A DNA stretch of 64,000 bases from JAWLDA01 sp041686855. GTDB taxonomy: Bacteria; Bacillota; Limnochordia; DTU080; RSA5. This document shows, piece by piece, positions 18,399 through 26,790 of this stretch. Every line of letters begins with the position of its first letter. Within the stretch, counting starts at the first letter, position 1. The stretch lies in the NCBI GenBank assembly GCA_041686855.1, contig JAWLDA010000007.1:1-64000 (forward strand), in the 5' to 3' direction. A program made the position numbers and the translations under genes. The notes under the pieces are model-generated. The model made no database searches. It was given only the letters and a program-made list of their open reading frames with translations, and was not told where the DNA came from.

Positions 18399-18840
18399 AT
18401 GTGACGAAGGAGGATTAAACGCCCCTGACCCTAAGGTCGTCATCTACTGGGATGCATCAGCAGTCCTTTCTGCATTGTTTCTTGATATGCACAGCAAGGA
18501 GGCAATCGCCTGGTTACAGAAACCCGGTTTCCACCTGCTCTCCAGCTTGGCTTGGGCGGAGGTGCAGGCGGTCATCGCTCGCGTTCAGCGTGAGAAGGCT
18601 CTCGCTGGCATTCTTATAGAGGCTGCACGAAAGAGCGTGGACTCGGGACCATGGCGGCAACTCAATATGGTTCCCACGCGGGAGATGACACGAAACCTCG
18701 CTACCAAGTGGTCCTTACGAGGCGCCGATCTTTGGCATCTTGCCACTGCTAACACCGTCAAAAGTGAGCTTCCCGAGCTAACGTTGCTCACGTTTGACCA
18801 ACGGCTTAAGGACGCTGCAATAGGCGAAGGACTGGGGTAG
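18385..18840 (+). CDS. VapC-like PIN-domain ribonuclease toxin
   Basis: A PIN-domain toxin of about 150 residues. The four acidic metal ligands are visible in VIYWDASAVL, SLAWAEVQAVIARV, LRGADLWHLATA and LTFDQRL. It overlaps the antitoxin gene and would cleave RNA when unopposed. The start is unclear: AAGGAGG at 18404-18410 has no ATG, GTG or TTG in frame behind it, so I use the in-frame GTG at 18385, giving a short extra N-terminus before the first strand. Confidence 0.9.
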   Translation: MAPFRCDEGGLNAPDPKVVIYWDASAVLSALFLDMHSKEAIAWLQKPGFHLLSSLAWAEVQAVIARVQREKALAGILIEAARKSVDSGPWRQLNMVPTREMTRNLATKWSLRGADLWHLATANTVKSELPELTLLTFDQRLKDAAIGEGLG

Positions 18841-18958
18841 CGTTTCTCCACTTGATCACAGCCGTCCATTCGCCGCTCTCTTGAGCTTTGTAGCGCATAA
18901 GACCGTTGTAGGCAGTAACCTCGGGTTCACCCTCAACATCGTGAATAACTGTTTCCGT

Positions 18959-19026
18959 CGCAAGATCGACGGCCCCGTCCAAGGTGACGACCTCTTCCCG
19001 ACATGACGATGTTTCGCAACTCGAGA
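18959..19026 (+). pseudogene. PhyH gene fragment with internal deletion
   Basis: Bases 18959-18996 match 9708-9746 of the PhyH gene with about five differences. The next bases to about 19025 match 9801-9828, including ATGTTTCGCAACTCG. About 55 bp between the two blocks are missing. It is a short relic now fused to the following pseudogene. Confidence 0.75.
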
Positions 19027-19420
19027 GCGTTTCGGGCGACGACGCGTTGACGATTTTGCGCCGACTTGCGGCTGAAGATTCGAGCCTTAAGGAGCGCATC
19101 GACGAGATGGCGGACATCATGATCGAAGAGGCGCTGAGACCCTTAGTCACGGATTCCGAGAAGTACCGATGTCTCGGCTTTTCGCTAGACGCCCGCCATT
19201 CGTGCCTGGGCATTGTCCTCGGCCTTTACCACTTTGACCAGGAGCGCGAGACTGGGCGCCCAATAACTCGGTTGAACGGGCCGGGCGATTAATCCGCGAC
19301 TACGTCAAGAAGGCGCCCGACATCCGAGGTGAGCTCACGGCGATCACGAACTTTCTCAGGGACTACACGCCGAAGTGGAAACACCTTGCCGATATGCATG
19401 CCGCAAACCTACGTGCGTAG
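18984..19420 (+). pseudogene. Conserved hypothetical protein, deleted and frameshifted
   Basis: The frame opens in PhyH-derived sequence (GTG at 18984). It then reads DALTILRRLAAEDSSLKERI and GFSLDARHSCLGIVLGLYHF. These resemble the ends of a small conserved cytoplasmic family that often has an ALDSLDVEDLWDRSG-like centre; that centre is missing here. After about 19250 a frameshift moves the C-terminus (LIRDYVKKAPDIRGELTA to HAANLRA-stop at 19420) into another frame. The gene is therefore broken by an internal deletion and a frameshift. The family match is from memory of its signature and is tentative. Confidence 0.6.
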
Positions 19421-19517
19421 GCATAGGCAGAAGTTGCTGGGACGCCGACGAACGCCCCCCGGTTTGCGCACCTTCAATCCGACCTATTCCGCGCGCGAAT
19501 GACGAGAAACCCCTTCC

Positions 19518-21515
19518 TCAGCCCGAGCGTCGAAGCACCAACGCTTCTGGGGCGCGGGCCGATCGGTAACTTGCCTGCGTCGGTCGCCAGTGGTCCACGA
19601 CGTCCTCAACAAAGGCCGATGGCGACGCGGCGCCATATCGCACGTCGCAGGCTCTCGGAGCGATCAGGCCGAGAAGTTGTGGAATATCGCCGACGTCGCT
19701 AATCAGGTTGGGCACGAGCGTAAACAGTCTCGCGGGATCGGCCGAGTCTGACGGCGGAATGAGCGTCATTGGAAGCTCGTCGAGCACAACCCGACTAATC
19801 CCATCGTCAAGGACAGCAGCCATAAGGCAAACGAGAGCTCCCAAGTGTCGACCCACGACCTCTACCCTCGTCACCGCCACGTGGCCGGCCGCCCATTCGC
19901 AGCTCGCCAACAGGTCTGCGACGCGCAGGCCCATCAGAGGCACATCGTACCCAAGTCCCTTCTGCACCGCCACCCGCTCATCCAGCGAGCCGTCCGCCGC
20001 GAGCTCCATAGGCGTCAACGCTCCCCAGCCACGTAGGTCGATCGCGAACGCGGTGTACCCCGCCGCCAACGCATCCTTGACCGCCTGCCGAGCCCATGCA
20101 GACGCCGTCCCGGCATCATCCACGACGATTCGTACCCCTCTGCTCGGCTGGCTCGGTTGCGCGATCACACCTTGGACCGGCGTCCAAGGATCCGTCCACA
20201 GGGTAACCCGCGTCACGTCACCCTCCTCCGAAACCGACGCTCCCCGAGGATCTATCAGGTCATCCCTTTGATCCATGGAACGTAAAAGGAGTGATCGCAA
20301 ACGACGAGCGTACTGGGAACGAAAGACCGTCCATTCCGCGGGCGACTCAGGTGGCGTCCAATTTGCGAGCATGCGCTCGGCGTCACGCGTCACATACCAT
20401 TGCAGCTCTCGACTCAACTCGGGCGGGATCTGCGGGAAGCAAACTAGCGCGGGATCATTGGGATCGAGCGGTTGCACGGATGTTGGCTCGGTCGCGTCCC
20501 GCTCGGAGTCGTTTGGCCGCAGGTGGTGTAGGAAGAAGCGATAGTAAGCCTCACGTTTACCTTGAGACATCTCGTGCCCCTCGGGAGTTACAACGTGTTG
20601 GATCGCGTCGTCTTCCCCAAAGAGGCGGTAAAAACGTCGGGCCCGGCGGACCGTTTCGCGCTGGAGATCCCACGGGATCATATTATCTTGTCGACCTTCG
20701 ACAAACGCAAACGGACGAGGCGCGATCAACCCGAGCACATGGTGCATCTCGGTGTGCGGGAGGATTCCGGCGTTTACGTTACAGAGGCAAAAGTCTCGCT
20801 CCTTGCTATGGTGATACGCAAGCGACGTGGCAGCGCCCCCCGCGACAGCGACCGAGATCCTCGGGTCAAGGGCAGCAGTCCAAATGGTCTGAGCGCCACC
20901 GCCAGAGTAGCCCGCACATCCAATCCGGTTCGGGTCGACTTCCTTGCGGTTACAGAGCACGTCGATGCCCTTGATGTTGTCCCAGATCTGCATCCCCATC
21001 AGCGACGACCCGATCAGCCAGGCGGAGCCGGGCCCGATCCGTCCTTGGCCGTGACCCAGGGCCCGGCGCTCCCCCTTCCCGATTCCGTCCGGCGCAAGGA
21101 CCACAAAGCCCAACTTCGCCAAGCCGATATACAGCGCCTGATAATTCGAGAACGCCTTCCCGTCATCGGAGTGACCGTGAGGACACACGATACCCGGCGC
21201 AGGAGCTTCGAGATCATTGGGGAGGTAGAGGTTTGCCGTTACGGGGAAGTCGGGCAGGGAGTCGTATACGACACGCTCCACGCTGTAACCCTCAAACTCC
21301 GTAACCCCCAGCGTCTTCGCTACGACAGGCGCCGGGAATCGGGGAACAACCCCCATCTTCTCAAAGAGCAGGGACCGCAACTCCTCAGCCTTGGATTGCC
21401 AGTCGTCTAGACGAGTTGGCGTGGGCGGCACATCGCATGCCGCCACCACCGCATCGTAGACATCCCAGATTGAACGTTCCCCTTGAACTCGCGCGCACCC
21501 ATGTCGCTCCATCAT
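19518..21515 (-). CDS. Double alpha/beta-hydrolase (acetyl-xylan-esterase-like)
   Basis: A paralogue of the esterase at 7165, about 665 aa and cytoplasmic. The first domain shows PGIVCPHGHSDDGKAFSNYQ, VVLAPDGIGKGERRAL, the nucleophile elbow CAGYSGGGAQTIW and a late His in VVTPEGHEMSQG, so a Ser-His hydrolase is likely. The second domain retains the fold pattern (AFAIDLRGWGALTPMEL), but its elbow reads VVGRHLGALV with no nucleophile Ser. The ATG at 21515 is chosen; a TTG at 21554 would overlap the SBP3 stop. It directly follows SBP3 and ends the amidohydrolase-Rieske-SBP3 series. A deacylase for the imported ligand is the best guess. Confidence 0.85.
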   Translation of the reverse strand: MMERHGCARVQGERSIWDVYDAVVAACDVPPTPTRLDDWQSKAEELRSLLFEKMGVVPRFPAPVVAKTLGVTEFEGYSVERVVYDSLPDFPVTANLYLPNDLEAPAPGIVCPHGHSDDGKAFSNYQALYIGLAKLGFVVLAPDGIGKGERRALGHGQGRIGPGSAWLIGSSLMGMQIWDNIKGIDVLCNRKEVDPNRIGCAGYSGGGAQTIWTAALDPRISVAVAGGAATSLAYHHSKERDFCLCNVNAGILPHTEMHHVLGLIAPRPFAFVEGRQDNMIPWDLQRETVRRARRFYRLFGEDDAIQHVVTPEGHEMSQGKREAYYRFFLHHLRPNDSERDATEPTSVQPLDPNDPALVCFPQIPPELSRELQWYVTRDAERMLANWTPPESPAEWTVFRSQYARRLRSLLLRSMDQRDDLIDPRGASVSEEGDVTRVTLWTDPWTPVQGVIAQPSQPSRGVRIVVDDAGTASAWARQAVKDALAAGYTAFAIDLRGWGALTPMELAADGSLDERVAVQKGLGYDVPLMGLRVADLLASCEWAAGHVAVTRVEVVGRHLGALVCLMAAVLDDGISRVVLDELPMTLIPPSDSADPARLFTLVPNLISDVGDIPQLLGLIAPRACDVRYGAASPSAFVEDVVDHWRPTQASYRSARAPEALVLRRSG

Positions 21516-21550
21516 ACCGCGCCCTTTCCATGCATCACATAGACCTTTGC

Positions 21551-22828
21551 TCAATCCTCACGCAGTACGGGTTCGAGTTGAAACGCAATCTGATCAAGCG
21601 CCGTTTGAGCAGCACGATCCCCTTTGAGTACGGGGTCCAATTCTGCCCGGAAGATACGAATCACGTCGTCGAAGTTCACAAGCGGCGCTTCTGGCTGAAC
21701 GTCGCCGAGGAGTCCAGCAAGGAACGACTCCAGGTGCAACCCTTGGAGCAAGGGACCTGGATCCGCGAAAAATCGCTGGACCGTATCAACTCGAGTTGGC
21801 AACACCGACGCCGTTGTCGCCCAGTAGTACTGGACATCGTCCCGTGAGAGGAACTTGAGAAGTTCCCAGGTCTCCTTTGGATGCTCTGTGCTGGAAAACA
21901 TCACGTAGGTACCCGCTACTGAGCGGTTCAACCGCCCTCCGGATCCAGCGGGCAACACGCCCAAGTTCCATTCAAAATTCTCCAGTTCCGCATACGGCGC
22001 CACACGCGACGAGATGTCGACGTTCATAGCCACTTGCCCGTTGGGGAACGACCCGCTGCCGACAAAACCATTCACATAAAGGTCGGTCACGTACTCAAGC
22101 GCTTCTACGGTTCCTTGGTTAAATTCGACGGCGCCGCTCTCTGGATTGATGAGGCTTCCACCCAGGGAACGAAGCACCGGGAAGAGCGTGTGAGGTATGG
22201 AGTTGAGACCCGCGCCTCCGTATCGGAGGATCTCCCCGTCATTCCCTCTTAAGGTGAGCCGGCGCGCATACTCCTCGTACGATTCCCAGTTCCATGTGAG
22301 TTCAGGATCAGTCGCCGGTACGAATGGGAGGCCTGCCGAGCCGAGCGCCGATTCGTTGTAGTACACGGCGATAGGCGACGAGTGTCGCGGCATGGCAAAG
22401 ATCTGCCCTGAGGATGTCTCACTTGGCTGGAATTTCACAATCTCCCGCATGAGAGGCATAAAGACGTCGAAATCGAACTCGTCCCGCGCGATAAACTCGT
22501 CGAGCGGCCGAATCATCCCCTGCTCGGCGAAGGACGGAATATACCAGTTTTCCAAGAATCCCGCGTCCGGGGCTTGTCCGGCCGCGTACAACACGGTGTA
22601 CTCCTCAACGTGCCTCGGCATGGATTTGAGCCGCAGCTCGACGTTGATGTTTGGATACTCCTCCATGAATTCATTGAGCAAATGCTGAAGTGCCGTCGTT
22701 TGAGGGTTCCCTGCCGCGTTGTGGTAGTAAAACGAGATCGTGGCCGGTGCGTCTTGCCCTGTTACGGCTGCAACCCCAGCAATTAAGAGAACAGCGACTA
22801 ATAGCAGTCTAACAGTATACTGATTCAT
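21551..22828 (-). CDS. ABC sugar-type solute-binding protein, family 1 (SBP3)
   Basis: A 425-residue family-1 binding protein. The signal peptide is LLLVAVLLIAGVAAVTG followed by QDAPATISFYY, with no lipobox Cys. Recognisable segments are FMEEYPNINVELRLKS, YAAGQAPDAGFLENW, GQIFAMPRHSSPIAVYYNES and ETWELLKFLSRDDVQYYW. It lies 149 nt downstream of the Rieske gene and abuts or overlaps the esterase, all on one strand, so the four genes probably form one operon. The ligand may be an aromatic or acylated sugar given its neighbours, but this is speculation. Confidence 0.93.
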   Translation of the reverse strand: MNQYTVRLLLVAVLLIAGVAAVTGQDAPATISFYYHNAAGNPQTTALQHLLNEFMEEYPNINVELRLKSMPRHVEEYTVLYAAGQAPDAGFLENWYIPSFAEQGMIRPLDEFIARDEFDFDVFMPLMREIVKFQPSETSSGQIFAMPRHSSPIAVYYNESALGSAGLPFVPATDPELTWNWESYEEYARRLTLRGNDGEILRYGGAGLNSIPHTLFPVLRSLGGSLINPESGAVEFNQGTVEALEYVTDLYVNGFVGSGSFPNGQVAMNVDISSRVAPYAELENFEWNLGVLPAGSGGRLNRSVAGTYVMFSSTEHPKETWELLKFLSRDDVQYYWATTASVLPTRVDTVQRFFADPGPLLQGLHLESFLAGLLGDVQPEAPLVNFDDVIRIFRAELDPVLKGDRAAQTALDQIAFQLEPVLRED

Positions 22829-22977
22829 CGACCCAACTCCCCGTGTTTCGAATTTTCAAACTCCGCGCTATTGTATCGGCTCGCTGGGTGAATTGCTTGT
22901 CCGGTGTTGATCGTATTCTTTAGCGAAACGCGCATGGCCACGCTTGAGCTCACTCAGAGTTTGGCGCGGGCAGGACG

Positions 22978-23328
22978 TTACGTGTGAATCAGAACCATCC
23001 CATCCCGAACCATCACGGGGAATACCTTGATCCGCTCGCTGATTGGGACTAACGCCTTTCCGCTTTCGAGGTCGAACTCCCAGTGATGCCATGGACACCG
23101 CAGCGTCTTCGCTTCATGATCGTATGTCACACGCTGTTCAGCGTCGCAAACGACGCGTCCCACCACTCGTCCCCGGCAAATCGGCGCCCCTTTGTGGGGG
23201 CAGTGGTTGAGGACGGCGTAGTATTTGCCCTCTTCATTGAAGATGCCTACCTCTCTTCCACCGAGGTCGACCATATGGACGCGCCCGGGCGGGCACTCGT
23301 CGATCGTCGCAACCTCAACCCAAGCCAC
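22978..23328 (-). CDS. Stand-alone Rieske [2Fe-2S] ferredoxin-like protein
   Basis: A 116-residue soluble Rieske protein. Cluster ligands are in NHCPHKGAPIC and LRCPWHHWEF (C-x-H then C-x2-H), in a full-length Rieske beta-sandwich ending VFPVMVRDGMVLIHT. It has no membrane anchor or signal peptide. Its stop is 3 nt from the amidohydrolase gene, so the two are translationally close. No oxygenase alpha subunit or reductase lies in the window, which leaves its electron partner unknown. The same pair recurs at 32839-34354. Confidence 0.93.
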   Translation of the reverse strand: MAWVEVATIDECPPGRVHMVDLGGREVGIFNEEGKYYAVLNHCPHKGAPICRGRVVGRVVCDAEQRVTYDHEAKTLRCPWHHWEFDLESGKALVPISERIKVFPVMVRDGMVLIHT

Positions 23329-23331
23329 GAG

Positions 23332-24399
23332 TTAGAACCCTCCCTGGTTTACCGCGCCAAGACGTGAGCTGTCGAGACCGAAAAACTCCATGGCGTTCGT
23401 GTAGTGGATTCGCTTAAGCGCATCCTCCCCGAGGCGTTTGGGGAGCACGTTCGGCGGATCGAAGTCCCAATGAGGGAAATCTGACGCGTACATTAACATC
23501 TCGGGCCCGCCCATCATGTCTATGAGTTCGATCAAGTGCCGAGCCTTATGCGGCTCCTCGATGGGCTGCGTCGTCAGTTTGACATGATCGCGTACGTACT
23601 CACTGGGAAGCCGACGCAGAACCGGCGCTTGTTGGCGCAACCCCTTATATTCTTTATCCATCCGCCATACCACGTGGGGAACCCAGCCAAAACCGCCTTC
23701 GACAAAGGCGAAGCGCAACTCGGGGAATCGTTCAAAGACACCTTCCAACACGAGCGAGATGAGGTGCGCCTGATAAAACTGCGGAAGACAAACGTGCATT
23801 TGCAAATAGTTGGTCACTTGACCGGCAGCGCTCGTCGCGCCACTAGCAATCGTCGCGGTGGTCGCCGGATGAACATGAATCGGAAGCTGGTGACGGCAAG
23901 CCGCTTCGTAGATCGGCCAGTAGTAGCGCTGGCCAAAAGGGATTCGCTCCGCGCCGCCCCAAAATGAGACGGCCTTAACTTGTGGATGTCCTGCCCACCG
24001 TTCGATCTCGGCAGCGGCAAACTGCGAATCTTGCATCGGCACCTTGATGGCCATGAGATACCTTGAATCCGCGGTCAGCCAATGTTCGGCGGTGTAGGCG
24101 TTGTACGCACGGCAAATCGCCGCCGCGTACTCAGGGTCTGGGATTCCCGCGATAGGTCCGTAACTCCCCGTCAGCAAAGCGTATTGGTGGCCATAACGAT
24201 CGAGGAGCTGCTCCCTCACGGCCTTAGGTGAACTCGCTGATGCATCCCAGCGGTTGCCGCCGTCCTCAAAACGAGAGCCGCTTCTAAGCACTCGTAGTCC
24301 TCTCTCCGCTACTTCGCTGCGGTACGGCTCTTCCAAGTGCTCGACAAACTGATCCTTACTCGGGCCGCCGTGGTGAACATCGCAGTCGACCAATTGCAT
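23332..24399 (-). CDS. Amidohydrolase_2 (ACMSD-like) metal-dependent hydrolase or decarboxylase
   Basis: A TIM-barrel amidohydrolase of 355 aa. Metal-binding motifs are visible: VDCDVHHGGP at the N-terminus, LPIHVHPATTATIAS in the middle and YASDFPHWDFDPP near the C-terminus. Relatives include ACMSD and related (de)carboxylases and hydrolases acting on aromatic or lactone-type acids. Its start is the first of a same-strand series continuing with Rieske and SBP3. The overlapping AraC pair lies 146 nt upstream on the same strand. The paralogue at 33275 shares the same three motifs. Confidence 0.9.
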   Translation of the reverse strand: MQLVDCDVHHGGPSKDQFVEHLEEPYRSEVAERGLRVLRSGSRFEDGGNRWDASASSPKAVREQLLDRYGHQYALLTGSYGPIAGIPDPEYAAAICRAYNAYTAEHWLTADSRYLMAIKVPMQDSQFAAAEIERWAGHPQVKAVSFWGGAERIPFGQRYYWPIYEAACRHQLPIHVHPATTATIASGATSAAGQVTNYLQMHVCLPQFYQAHLISLVLEGVFERFPELRFAFVEGGFGWVPHVVWRMDKEYKGLRQQAPVLRRLPSEYVRDHVKLTTQPIEEPHKARHLIELIDMMGGPEMLMYASDFPHWDFDPPNVLPKRLGEDALKRIHYTNAMEFFGLDSSRLGAVNQGGF

Positions 24400-24545
24400 G
24401 ATTGGACCTCCTCTGGTAATGCTGTCGACTCACTCATGAAACGAATGTGAATCAACGCCAGACTGTGGTGGTACGAGAATTATACTCATCGCCTGCCACG
24501 ACGGTCTTGCGACAGAATGATCATTCGTTTGACACTGAGTGATAA

Positions 24546-25454
24546 CTACGCGTGCCCAAGGAGTTTCCGATAGGCAACCGGACTGGATCCCACGTGCTGG
24601 TGAAAGGTTCTACTAAAGTGGGAGAGGGATTGAAAACCAACATTCAACGAAATATCAGTAATCGTCATATCCCGTTGAGTAGCGATCAACCGTTTGGCTT
24701 CTGACAGACGCTCTGCCGTCAGATATTCGTGGACCGTGACTCCGAGTTCCTGGCGAAACGTTCGTGCCAAATGACCACGGCTCACGCAAAACGTCTCGGC
24801 AAGGGTGGAGAGGGAGATCGGCTCGCTCAAGTTCGCACGAACGTAATCTCGACACGCCTGAACCAGGTCCCTACTTCCCCAAACCGGAGGCTCCCTCTGC
24901 ATCGAAAGCACTCCGCTTGTTGCGCTCCTTCGAAGGGCGGCGAAGATTTGCATCAGGATACCCGTGGCCGCAGACTCCCACTCCACCTGTTTTCTTTTCA
25001 TCTCCATATCGAGGGCGACGCAATGCCTTTCGATCTCAATATACTCATTCGGGTCTAACCTCCACGACAAGCCGGTGGATGAAACTAACTTCATCAATGT
25101 CGAATGTCCGCAGTCCAAGCGTGAAGGCTCGACACAAATCACGGTCCGGCGGTACGATTTGGATTTGTCCGCGATGAATTGATGAGGTGAGCTGCCTGGA
25201 AAAATCGACACCTGCCGCGGAATCTGAATCTCATTCACGTGCCCAATCAAGAAGTCCCCCCGGCCCTCATGAGTAATATCGATCTCGATCCCCGGCTGAA
25301 CGTGGTAGCTCGTTTTGGATATGCACTCCCTGTGCTGTATGAAGAAAGGAAAACGTTCGAGCCCAACAGTGACATGCACGCTCATTCGATATTCGTCCCG
25401 ATTTCCGAGCAACTTAGAATGCTCCGCCGAAGTCAACGTCGTCCCTCTCCCCAT
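24546..25454 (-). CDS. AraC-family transcriptional regulator
   Basis: The ATG at 25454 (MGRGTTLTSAEHSK), with GGAGA upstream, gives about 302 aa; the frame is open further but overlaps the preceding gene. The N-terminal sensor shows ITHEGRGDFLIGHVNEI and VSIFPGSSPHQFIAD. The C-terminal AraC HTH includes ISLSTLAETFCVSRGHLART and ITDISLNVGFQSLSHFSRTF. It overlaps the 3' end of a second AraC gene by 22 nt, so both come from one mRNA. It precedes the amidohydrolase-Rieske-SBP3-esterase series and is its likely regulator. Confidence 0.9.
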   Translation of the reverse strand: MGRGTTLTSAEHSKLLGNRDEYRMSVHVTVGLERFPFFIQHRECISKTSYHVQPGIEIDITHEGRGDFLIGHVNEIQIPRQVSIFPGSSPHQFIADKSKSYRRTVICVEPSRLDCGHSTLMKLVSSTGLSWRLDPNEYIEIERHCVALDMEMKRKQVEWESAATGILMQIFAALRRSATSGVLSMQREPPVWGSRDLVQACRDYVRANLSEPISLSTLAETFCVSRGHLARTFRQELGVTVHEYLTAERLSEAKRLIATQRDMTITDISLNVGFQSLSHFSRTFHQHVGSSPVAYRKLLGHA

Positions 25455-26410
25455 CTCGAGAATCTCCCATCGCCCAACGAAACAGAGGCACACCCCTGTG
25501 CGGCCGCCGCCTCTGCGGAGTGGGCGAGGGTGCGGTACGCGGTCGCCGACTCGCCCGTTACGGCACGAAAGGTGCGGCAAAATCGTGATAGGTCAGTGAT
25601 TCCCACGGCGACCGCTACGTCGGTAATTGGCATGGCCGAACCCACAAGAAGCTCTTTGGCGCGCGCCACCCGCCTCTCCATGAGGTAGCGAGATAACGAT
25701 GTCCCTGTCTCTTCGCGGATCAAACGATAGGTATGAGATTTGCTGTAACCCAGGACTCGGGCCACATCATCGACAGTCCAATCTCGTTTCGGATTGGCCG
25801 CAATATGGGCCAGGACGTTGCTCATCGATGGATGAGGAATACTGGATCGATGTTTGCATAGGTCTGCTTCCCTTACCTTGTGGCACAGGAGCATGATTTC
25901 AGCCAGCTTCAACGCCACGAGGTGACGCGAAACGGGCGACCACTCATACACCTCGGACATGATCGCTTGAAAGATGGTATCGAACCACGCCACATACTGC
26001 TGAGGAATCGAAATGACAGCCACACCGTCAAGGTTTCCCACAAACGTCCTCGGAGGGTTGATGGCGCCGAGGTTCAACTTGCACTTCGTGAAAAAGTCGA
26101 AGTCAAATACGATGTTGTAGCGATCATAGTCACCCGTCACCTCAACTCGGTGGTGTACCGTGGGTTCGAAGTAAATGATTGCGGGCGCCTCGAACGAACT
26201 CGCATGCGCACCGCTGATGAATACCCCTTGGCCACTGCGAATATACAGCAGCTCAAGGCCGGGATGCCGATGACCCTTAAAGACGTAACTCATCATGTTA
26301 ATTACTCGTCGAAAATGAAGTTCAAAATTTCCGCGATGGTCAAGACGGTAGATGTTTTTGCAGGTGGGCTGTATTGGGTCCGGGTCTGCGGTTGAACCAA
26401 TCATACGCAT
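25433..26410 (-). CDS. AraC-family transcriptional regulator
   Basis: A 325-residue regulator with a cupin sensor (FKGHRHPGLELLYIRSGQGV, then IIYFEPTVHHRVEV) and a C-terminal AraC HTH pair (WTVDDVARVLGYSKSHTYRL and ITDVAVAVGITDLSRFCRTF). Its final residues overlap the start of the next AraC gene. Two adjacent AraC regulators with different sensor domains suggest two inducing signals. It is divergent from the sulfatase-SBP4 pair across a 380-nt gap and may also act there. Confidence 0.92.
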   Translation of the reverse strand: MRMIGSTADPDPIQPTCKNIYRLDHRGNFELHFRRVINMMSYVFKGHRHPGLELLYIRSGQGVFISGAHASSFEAPAIIYFEPTVHHRVEVTGDYDRYNIVFDFDFFTKCKLNLGAINPPRTFVGNLDGVAVISIPQQYVAWFDTIFQAIMSEVYEWSPVSRHLVALKLAEIMLLCHKVREADLCKHRSSIPHPSMSNVLAHIAANPKRDWTVDDVARVLGYSKSHTYRLIREETGTSLSRYLMERRVARAKELLVGSAMPITDVAVAVGITDLSRFCRTFRAVTGESATAYRTLAHSAEAAAAQGCASVSLGDGRFSRWGEGRR

Positions 26411-26790
26411 GCACTCCTTCCATGATCATTTGGGGCCACACCAAGACCTGGGCGCGAGGCGCTGCCAATCCCCAAACTGGCGTGGAGGGCCCCACCTACC
26501 TTAAATGGCAAAGTGTCCTGGTGCCACCGACCGGGTACCGCAAGGAGGGGTGTCAGCGTGATAGTATGGGCAAAGTCGGATGCTACCCCACGACAAATGA
26601 AAACCAGAGAATTAATAGAATTAATTATAACACATGGATTCGTCCCACTTAAGAGGCGCTGGTAACGACTTGACGTGGAGAGGATTGAAGGATGGTGATA
26701 AAGACGCGGACGGTCAGCGAAGCGATGGGATGTCAGTCTGGAAACTCAGAGATGGACGTATGAAAGCATCACCAGAAATGAGGTGTACCA
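26411..26790. other. Divergent promoter region
   Basis: This gap separates the AraC pair from the sulfatase gene. It contains an AT-rich tract near 26605-26635 (AATTAATAGAATTAATTATA), the most AT-rich segment in this part of the window and a likely promoter core. I see no gene in it. Confidence 0.5.

Noticed and set aside
18840..19213. Minus-strand frame reading VIHDVEGEPEVTAYNGLMRY
   Set aside because: It overlaps the PhyH scar on the other strand and has no start. It may be another relic, but the family cannot be named.
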